Source: Adiantum capillus-veneris
Taxonomy: Eukaryota > Streptophyta > Polypodiopsida > Polypodiales > Pteridaceae
Assembly: GCA_014529385.2 (NCBI GenBank)
Contig: CM043950.1
Location: forward strand, 66,608,935 to 66,672,934
Reading direction: 5' to 3'
Length of the DNA: 64,000 nt
A model generated the notes under the pieces. That model made no database searches, was not told the origin of the DNA, and saw nothing but the letters and a program-made list of their open reading frames with translations. This document shows, in pieces, positions 38,701 through 47,973 of this stretch (positions within the stretch are counted from its first letter, which is position 1; each line of letters begins with the position of its first letter). The position numbers were made by a program, and so were the translations under genes.

Positions 38701-41700
38701 CTCTTTGCGCTCATCATCAGATTTGCATACTTGGGTGCCAAGCTGCTGTAACAAACTGCTCACGTGTCAAAGCCCTGAAGAAGGGAGCCAACTTGCAGAT
38801 GGCGGTCGAGGGGCCTAAACCCTAAGAAGAACAAGTAACAGAAGAACAAGTCCTATCAACTTATGGGGACCCTGTCCGATGGGGCCCCAAGTAACATAAA
38901 GAATTAAAATAAAGCAGGACCCACACACACAGGCAAAAAAATTGATGACGTGGCAGATTTCCAAAAATTGCGCTCGCATGATATGATGTGGCAAGCAGTA
39001 CGCATTTCCGCGTTTTGCGCTGGTTGATGACGTGGCAATTGTACGGATTTCCGTAAAAGCTTTTTGCCTTTGCTTTTGGACCAGATGCTTTTGAGTTTGA
39101 AGGCTTTTTACTATAAACTGCTTTTGGGGCCTAGGGCCTTTAAATATGAGGTTACGGCTCATTCTCTGGCATGCTTCCTGGCAAAGGTGCAAAGTCTGGA
39201 GTACCGGCTTGTACTGTGCTGATTGAATATAAAGAAATACCGAAAGGGGCGCCAAGGTTTGGGGCCAATACTCTCTGGGGTGGAATTCCACCACTCCGTG
39301 TCACGTGTCGTCTCTCTCTCAGTTCAGTTGTTATTGAAGTGTTAAAAGTCTGTTCAGTCTCTTCTTTTCTATTGACACGTGGTGCCCGTCTTGTGACAGC
39401 TGCAAACACGGTTAAAAAAGGACATGACTAGCATACCATTCTGCTTGAGGTTGCGTCAATCTTCTTTCAACCGTGCTAGGTACTGTGGAGGCATAAACCA
39501 CGCCTTGAGCTTGTCTTGACAGTCGGCCCAATTGAAGGAAAGGGGCGCGCCCTTATCGGCTGCCTCTAGGTGCGCGGCCAACTGTGCCTCTTGCCATGTG
39601 TGGTACCAATTAATGGCATCACCAGCAAGGTACATGACTGCCTGCTAATCCCTGTCTTCTTAGTTGTCGCAAAATAAGCATTAAATTGATGCAACCAAGA
39701 ATGAATAACACTAGCATCCATCTTACCGTCATACTTACTGAAAGTCAAGTTCTCGATGACGGGTTGTTGGAGTCCGAATCTCGGCTTGCGCCACTTGATG
39801 CACCACCAACATCTTTGGTCGGCTTGGGTTTCGAGGTGAGAACCTGTCTAACCAACTCGTGCAAGCACAGGTCTCTCTGCGCCTCACGCTCTGCCTCCAA
39901 GGCCGCTCGACTTTCTTCGGCCGCCTCCTTTCGTTCTTCGGCCGCCAAGCGCGCTTGCTCTCGCTCACGCTCAATAGCTGCGTTTCTTTCTGCTTTTCTT
40001 TCTTTTCGTTCCCCCGCCGCCAAGGGCGCTTCGCGATCCAAGGTAACGCGTTGCGCTTCTTGGTTTAACATCATGTCCATCATTGACTTGACCAAAGCCT
40101 CCATAGGATTTGGTGCAATCCTTGGCGTAGATGGGGAAGGGGGAGAGTCAGAAAAACCTCCTGGTGGGGAAAACTCTTCTTCGCCACTGCCATGCTCATC
40201 ACCTCCATGCAAAGTATCCATGCCGCTTAGGGTAATGACCATACACTGAAGTCTTGGGTTCTTAAGTTCACGAGGAACTTGGGTTCGTGTGGGTCTTGGA
40301 TTCTTGGGTCCTTGAGTCTTAAGGTTCTGGAGTCTTGAGGTTCTTGAGGTTCTTCTTTCGCTTGCAATCTGTGTTAGAGAAGGATCTTCTCTTACCCGAG
40401 CTCTACTCTTTTCCGCGGGCACACCCCTTGGCGGCCTTGCGCTCACACCAAGGTTGCTTTTTCCAAGCTCACGTCGATTGGTCAGCCGCTAAGTGCACGG
40501 TCCGCTCTCAATGAGCGAAAAGAGGCACAGGGGGAGGTTGGGTTTCCTGTCACTCTTCAAAAACACGATTAGGAATTGACACGCCCAAGAGGACTTGGGT
40601 TACGTGCGACCACAACAAGCAAAGAAAATTATTGTGATTCTTTCCTTGAGTGACACAGAACACTCCCAAAGCTCTGATACCAATGTAAGGTGCAAAGGAA
40701 GTGAATGTTGAACTTTGCTCAAGATGAGTGCTCCGAACTGTGCTCGAGGATTCCCTTTACTTACGGAAGGGAGAGCCTTCCGCTCGTTTGGTGAGAGAGT
40801 GTAAATGATCACAAACAAAGTGGGTGAACTTTGTGCATGAAAGTACTGAGACTAAGAGATAGAGAGAGAAGAATACGACAGCAGACAAGTTGTCAAACCC
40901 TCCTCCGAAGGCCCCTCTCTATGGTGAGAGCGGTCTACTATTGATTGCACAAATCTCTACAACGCAATGGACTTGCCGACGATGTCGACGACGACGAGAC
41001 GGCTGAAATCTGAAAACGCTAATGGCTGAAATTTGCAAATCTTTATCTGCTGAATTCTGACTCTATGTCGATGATGACGGCGATGATGGCATGGTGACGA
41101 CGACACGCTGAATACGCAGATGTTGAAATCTGAGTTTTCTGGGCTGAATCTGCAAACTTCGGTGGATCCGACCGTGCGGCGAGGATCTGCTGCAAGAAGG
41201 TGAGATCTGCGAGGTTTGGGACTTGCGGTGCGGACTCTGACTGCTGCAAATGCAAAACGCTGATGCAAGGGATGTTCTACCGCCGGGAATCTGCAAAAAT
41301 GCTAAGGGTTCTGCCGCTTCCCAAAATGCTAGGGCTGATTCTGTTGTTCTGCTAGCGCTAGGGTTGATCTATGATCTGATGTCGTCAGCTGCTGCAAATG
41401 CAAAACGCTGGGCTGAATCTGCACTCGAAGAAACGCTAGGCTTGTTCTTTGGCTGAAAACGCTAGGTGATCATGCTGGGGAGGGTCTTGCTGAGAAGGCG
41501 CCTGTTGAACATGCGGTTCCTACTGCCTCTTCTGCCAGAAAGTGCTAGCGACATCTTTTCTTATATAGATCCTTGGCCAATTTGCCCTACCCAATTTCCC
41601 AACAAAGTCACTTAAAAGTAATAAGTGAAAAATGGCTAAAATAGGGAAAATAGGTTTTCTGCACTGTAAAATGCTTCTGATAGAATCTGATGGTAATGCT

Positions 41701-44700
41701 GATGATCATGCTGTGCAACCAGAGGATATGCATCTACTCTAAGTGTCTGGACATGCACGGTCTGCGAACACTCACAGAAGTGCCAGAACACTTCTTAAGC
41801 TAGGCTAGTTGAACTGAATTGAACCCTAGTCATGAAGTACCTTGTTCACGTACACATAGGGTTAGATGTGCACGTGACACCGAGGCCCGTATCTATGTAC
41901 TTGGACTCAGTCTAAGTGGGATTAGAAGTTGTCCAACGAGTATTATCTTCATAAATTTGTGCAAATTTGATTGCTTCTTCGAAAGTTTTTCATGCACTTC
42001 TTTTTACCTCTCACTTGAAATGTCTATCTAACCCCCGTATAAGCCCTCTTGTTTTGTGAAAGTCGTCTATCCTCTGTAGCCTAAGGATTATTTCTATGTA
42101 CTCTGCAATGTAAGTAACCAAAGGCCTACCCCGTTGTATAGCTTTGTCCCAATCCTCCCCATTTCTTTCTCGTTCTTTTTCAGGGAGAAATTCTTTCACA
42201 AAAATGCTCTCAAATTGAGCCCAATTCCCGTTGAATCTTTTCCGATGCCTTAAGACTCATCCACCATTTATAGGCTTTTAGCCCCAATGACAGACTCGCC
42301 TCAAGCGGTTGATACTCAGGTGGTGTATTTTTTAATCTACGTAAGTCTTGCCATTTCTGGAGGAAGGTATAGATAGCATCTTTGTTTCATGTCTTTGAGG
42401 ACAAGGTTGTCTTTAGGTCTTGATTGGGTATCAAGAGAAGATATAGCAATGTCTTTATACGAGGTTCCATCCTCCCTGGAGGTGAAGGCCCGAGGGTATT
42501 TTCGGATCAGGTGACTCAGTCAACTTGGTCATTTGATATTTGAGACCATCTAGAGCAGCCAAAAAGGTCTATAATTGTAATTCTATGTTTTGCTCACACG
42601 ACGGCACATTTCACTCTCCCCCCATGTCCTCAATCCATACATATTTAAGTCTTGATTAGTGTCGATCTCATATGTTTTTTGATTTTGGTCCTTTTCCATT
42701 CTGTAAGTTTTTAAAGCAAAACTACTTTAAAGTCTTTGAAAAAGATAGGAAAGTTATGCACAAATGTACAGAATACTTTTGAAGTGTGTCAAAAACAACT
42801 CTAATGAAGGGTGTGTCAGTGACGGCCAAGATCTCCCGACAATTGCATAAACTGCCCCAAAATTGCCAATCTCGTATAGGTGGGTGAGGTTTGAACTTTG
42901 CTCTTGCCTCGGATAATTACATCCCTTCGCTAGAAGACTTCTCCCTATTCAATTACACTTGGCTGTGTACTACTTGTCTAATTTGTTGCAACCAGGTGTG
43001 CCTTCAGAGTGAGTAAGCAGGCACACTCTTGTCACATGCACATGGCTCTGTGTGCCACGTGGACATGCTTCGTCGACTTCCAGAGCCAGCTTTCCCCTTC
43101 TTCCTAGATAGGGGTGTCTAGACTAGGAGAATTAGTATCAACGATTTTGTGAGCCTGTTCGCAGGACCTGCATGTTCGGACGAGTCCATTAGATTAGGTT
43201 TTCCAGTTTTGGAACCCTCTTGCATAAATGGTTTGTACACACATTTTAACAAATGCTATTACACTACGGTGGGCATCTAACATGACGCGCATATAGTTTT
43301 AGGTTAGAGAAATCCAACAAGCCATTCCCCACATTGATCGGATTCCTGGGCGGACAGATGTGCGATTGTCACGTGCACATTGCACTTGCACCACGTGGAC
43401 AAGCTTCTACTATAGTCTAGCGTCAGTCTTAGTTTAGCTTAGAATCTAGCCTGGCACCCTTGTGAACCTCTAGCAGGACATGCATGTCCAGGCAGGTCAT
43501 AGTCACAGTTGGATACCCTCTCTTGCACAGTACATTCATTTAAGCATTCAAGCATGTGAATAGTCCCTTAAGCCTCATTAGCAATAAGTGACATTTTCAG
43601 CATTTTATTCTCAAGGTTGTGAGGGCTAGATTTATGTCACGTGACACATCCAACCCTGTGTGTCCGTGGACAAGCTACAGCATGATCAGGGTTCAGTCAG
43701 TCCAGTCAATCTAGATTAGAAGTGATCTGGCACTTTTGTGAGTCTATTCGTAGACCGTGCATGCCCAGTCACTTGGTATAGATGCATATCCTCTGGTTGC
43801 ACACAGCATGATCATCGGAATTCCCATCAGAATCCATTAGAATCAGTTAGGGGAATTTTCCAGTGCATTTAGCCTATTTTACCTATTTTTGACATTTTTC
43901 ACTTATTATTTTTAAGTGACTTTTGTTGCAAAGTAGGTAGGGCAAATTGAGTAAGTTTGTATATAAGCAAACCCATGTTAGCACTAAATGGCAAAAGAGG
44001 CAAAAGGAGCTCCCCGCTCAACAGGCATCTTCTCAGCAAGAACCCGCAATAACCCCCCAACCTTGGCGTTTCCCTCTCCCTGCAGCTAGCGTTTTTGGTC
44101 TCCAACAGTACCTCCCCCAGCCTTGGAGTTTTTCAACTTTCAACTTTGCAGACATCACCAACCTCCCTAGACTCCTAGCGTTTTTGCTAGCGCTACCAAA
44201 TCTGCCAACGTCTCCAATTTCAGCCTCATTTGCAGCAGTTGGTTCAGCGTTTTCAGCATGCATGAAAAGCAGCAGATTCAGCCCTAGACCTTGCAAAGTA
44301 TCGTCATTTTCAGCCCTCAAAAACGCAGCCAAAACAGTCATTTTCAGCCACCGAAAACAGTCCCAGATTTTCAGCCATAGCGTGTTTATGGACAGCAGAT
44401 AGAAGACCGCAGATTTCAGCCCTAAAGTCGTCGTCGTCATCCCCGTCGTCGTCATCGGCATAGTCCCAAGTTGCATCAGTCCATTGCATCCGCATTGTAC
44501 CACTTTGTGCAATCATAAGTAGACCACTCTCGCCGACGAGAGTGGGGCCTTCGGAGGAGGGGTTTACAACGTCTCTGGTGTCGTATCTCTCTTCTCTCTC
44601 TAGCTCTCAATCTCATACACTTGCACGCATTGTGTCCATTCACTTTGTTTGTGATCGTAGCATTCTCTCATTAAGAACGGAAGGCTCTACCTTCCATAAG

Positions 44701-47378
44701 AACAAAAGGAACCTTGAGCACAGTTCGGAGCACTCATCTTGAGCAAGCGCAAACAATCATTCCGCTGCACCTAACAATTTATGCTGCTCGACCCAACTTT
44801 TCCTTGATATATATGTGACCTGGGGTTTCTCCTCAGAAAGCAAGAAGCAAGGAGCAATACCAGCACCAATAACACCTGCAGTACAAGTACCCACAACCCA
44901 TTAGTGTTTCTCAGCCTCAGCCAGCACTATCATTTCAGCCTCAAGCACCAAATCCCCCATCAGCGTTTTTCAGCCATAGCAGATTTCAGCCCTTATCACC
45001 AATCAGCTATCAAATTTCCCTAGCGTTTTCAGCAACCGATCCTTAGCCTCGCAGCACCACGTATCTACAGCAAGTACCCATTAGTATCTCAACGGTACCA
45101 AGCATCTCTAGCAAGTACCCATCAACATCTCAGCATCTAGGATCATTGTAACAACATTGTGCAAGTCAATAAAGCAAGGACTTGCTCTGGCAACAAAAAA
45201 GGGGGCCCTTGAGGGTGGTTGGGACCCGACATGCCATGTCGTCTCTCATTTCTCTCTCTGGCTCTCTCTCCTTCATTGTGTTCAGTTCAATTTCTCATTT
45301 CAAGTGAAGTAAAGTAACCTTGTGTTTGTGCGGAGTACTAGATCCGAGCTAAATCCTTAAGCTCTTTCGCTGCACCTGATAGCGACAATTTCACCCAAAA
45401 ACTGCACCATGGTCCAATTTATTAAATCATTTTATGATTTATTTTGTTGGGTCTGGTGGACAGTTTGCCCTACCTAAGCCTTAGTAAATTTATAAGCCAA
45501 AACCCTTGCCTATAAAGGAAGCCTGGCAGCCCATCAGTTATCATCAAATTCCTAGCACTAGACGCAAAAGCATCTCAGCCCAGAGTTTTGCTCCCATTAG
45601 CCCTAGCATATTTGGAGATCCAGATCAGCCCTGGCATTTTTGGCAATAACAAGCCAGCATTAGTAGATTTCAGCCCTAGCGCCATCATTTCTCAACATTT
45701 TCAGATTTCAGCCCATCTCCCTCACGGAACCGGCTCAGATCCGGCCTCACAAGTCTTCCCGTTGTGGTCCGGTACTTCGGCAGCCCATCAAGCCTCACCT
45801 CGGCCATCTCCTCGCCCTCATCAAGTGCTCACATTGCTGTCCATCATCGACATCGTCGAGATCTAAGTTTTCAGCCTTGCTTTAAGCAAGAGATCTACTA
45901 CATTTTACGCTTCAGATCTGCGTTTTTGCAGCCCTTCATTCCTCTCACATCGGGAGTGCAATTCAGCCCCAAATCTACCCCTTGGTGGCCATCCGCAATC
46001 CCACATCGACAAGGATCCAAAGGTGCATCAAATCAGCCCCGGAGGTGCCTCGTCTTGAGAGTTACCGCGGCGACGGTCATCATTCGAGTCGTAAGAGTCT
46101 GCACTTGAGGTATTGCATGTGTATACATTCCATTTACGCAATCAAAAGCAAATACCACATCGGCAATGGTGTGGGGGGCCCTTGAGAGGGTTGGTTGGGA
46201 CCCCATCGGGTGTCATTCTTCTTCTCTCCCTCTACACATCTCTACCGCACTTTCCCATTCCTTCTCTTCAGGGAAAGGTAAAAGGAACAATCATTCAAGC
46301 AAAAGGGAATCATTAACGCAAGAAAAGAAAGGAAAGGATTTGTGGAAGTGTAAAACCTAGATCTTCACCATTTCAATCCTGTTGCACCTGACAACTCTTT
46401 GCCATCGAGATTCAAAACATGTCCTTTGATTATTATGCATTTGATTGAAAGAAAAACGTCAGGCCGCTTCGTAGCAACTAGTAGGGAGTGCTTGAGCAAT
46501 TGATTGTGATGGCTTAGCTTATGACAAAAGGCTTTGTGTAAAGGCCAGGGTTGCAAGGTCGACCCGGTGTGAAACACACACACAAGCGCTACAATTGCTG
46601 AAAAATATCAACAACTATGGTGAATGTAGCTTGGGCTTATCGACGAGTTGGAGTCGATATGTTTCACAAGCTGTCATCTATGCAGTATAGCATCGAGGTG
46701 GAGCTAGCAAAGCAATGGTCATTGGCAACTATGGCGTAGCATTACGAGTTGGCTATTGTCAGCTATGGCACACTCAACAACTGGCTATGATACCAGTGTA
46801 GAGTATTGCGAAACAGGAAGCAAGGCTCAACCCACACACACGCACATGGCACCTCCGCTCCCTTTCTCGTGGCTCGTCGCCGCCCCCGTGCATGGCAAAT
46901 CCTCACCATCTTTTGCCAACCCTAAACAATAATTAGGGGTCGTTCCTACAGTTGGCCACGACCCCTAGCCACCTCATAGTGTGCGCATGCCCCTAGGTTA
47001 TAGGATACTTCACAAAGAAGGTGAAGACGCTTGATGCTATGGTAAAACCCATTGTCCACCTATTGCCAGTCATTGATGGCATACAACCAGGCATTGCCAA
47101 TCATTGATGGCATACAACCAGGCATATGCAAAGTCTATGAAGCAAAGGCTCAAATGATCGAGAAGCGAGGAGCTTGTGGATGATTGACCGCGAAGAAATA
47201 AAGTCCTTGTGTTTTTCCAAGTGGAATGTGACACTCTTCCCTCCATGCAGCGGCCTATATGGTCGACCCTGAATTTCAAGGGAAGAAGCAAGAGAGTGAC
47301 AAGGAGATGGGCAATGCATTTTATATTGTCTTGAGCCGCCATTTTCTGACAAAGACCTCAAACGCAAGGTTAGGGATC

Positions 47379-47469
<91 letters not shown>

Positions 47470-47898
47470 GATAGATCTTTGAGGTCTCTTCGGATAGTTT
47501 CCTACCACGTTAACATCCTCTTCTTCTCGGGTATGTGTGTGTGGGTGTGTGAATGTGTTAATCAAAAGAGGAAAACAGTATAACCTTTCTATCACCCAAG
47601 TGTGGTAGATTGGTTATGCCATTTCCCTCTTCAATAACAAGTCTTAGAGTTCAACTCTCGTTGGATAGATCTTTGAGGTCTCTTGGGATAGTTTCCTACG
47701 ACATTAAAATCCTCTTCTTCTCGAGTGTGTGTGAATGTGTTAATCAAAGGAGGAAACGGTATAACCTTTCTATCACCCAAGTGTGGTAGATTGGTTATGC
47801 CATTTCCCTCTTCAATAATAAGTCTTGAGTTCAACTCTAATCGGAGGGATCTTTGAGGTCTCTTGGGATAGTTTTCTACGATGTTAAAATCCTCTTCT

Positions 47899-47973
<75 letters not shown>

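Larger units (their letters stand above)
37223..41879 (-). mobile_element. Gypsy-type element (family G), LTR-gag-protease only
   Basis: Minus-strand LTR retrotransposon in intron 3. From its 5' side: LTR (41879-40684), PBS (40682-40671), gag (about 40446-39404, resuming 38741-38280 after an inserted solo LTR), protease (about 38218-37800), then a Ser/Leu/Phe-rich open stretch to 37223. I see no RT, RNase H or integrase, and no 3' LTR before GCP5 exon 4 at 37112. It is either a deletion derivative or a 3'-truncated copy. The right flank (41880 on) is another gag, so it inserted into an older element. Confidence 0.82.
43030..46393 (+). mobile_element. Outer solo LTR of a three-level nest
   Basis: LTR starting TGTCACATGCACATG at 43030 and ending TTGCACCTGACA at 46393, flanked by a perfect duplication ACTCT (43025-43029 and 46394-46398). 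Its body is 43030-43366 plus 45387-46393, interrupted by the middle LTR. It has a stretch GGGGGGCCCTTGAGAGGG near 46175 that matches one in the middle LTR near 45200, so the two are related. Confidence 0.87.

Noticed and set aside
38815-39294. 159-codon minus-strand ORF
   Set aside because: Lies wholly in the family F solo LTR; chance open frame in non-coding LTR sequence.
44033-44512. 159-codon minus-strand ORF with Asp-rich end
   Set aside because: Falls inside the inner solo LTR (43635-44776); its homologues at 21779 and 40684 do not keep the frame.
45588-46108. Two overlapping Pro/Ser-rich ORFs
   Set aside because: Inside the outer solo LTR; no domain and not conserved in the related LTRs.
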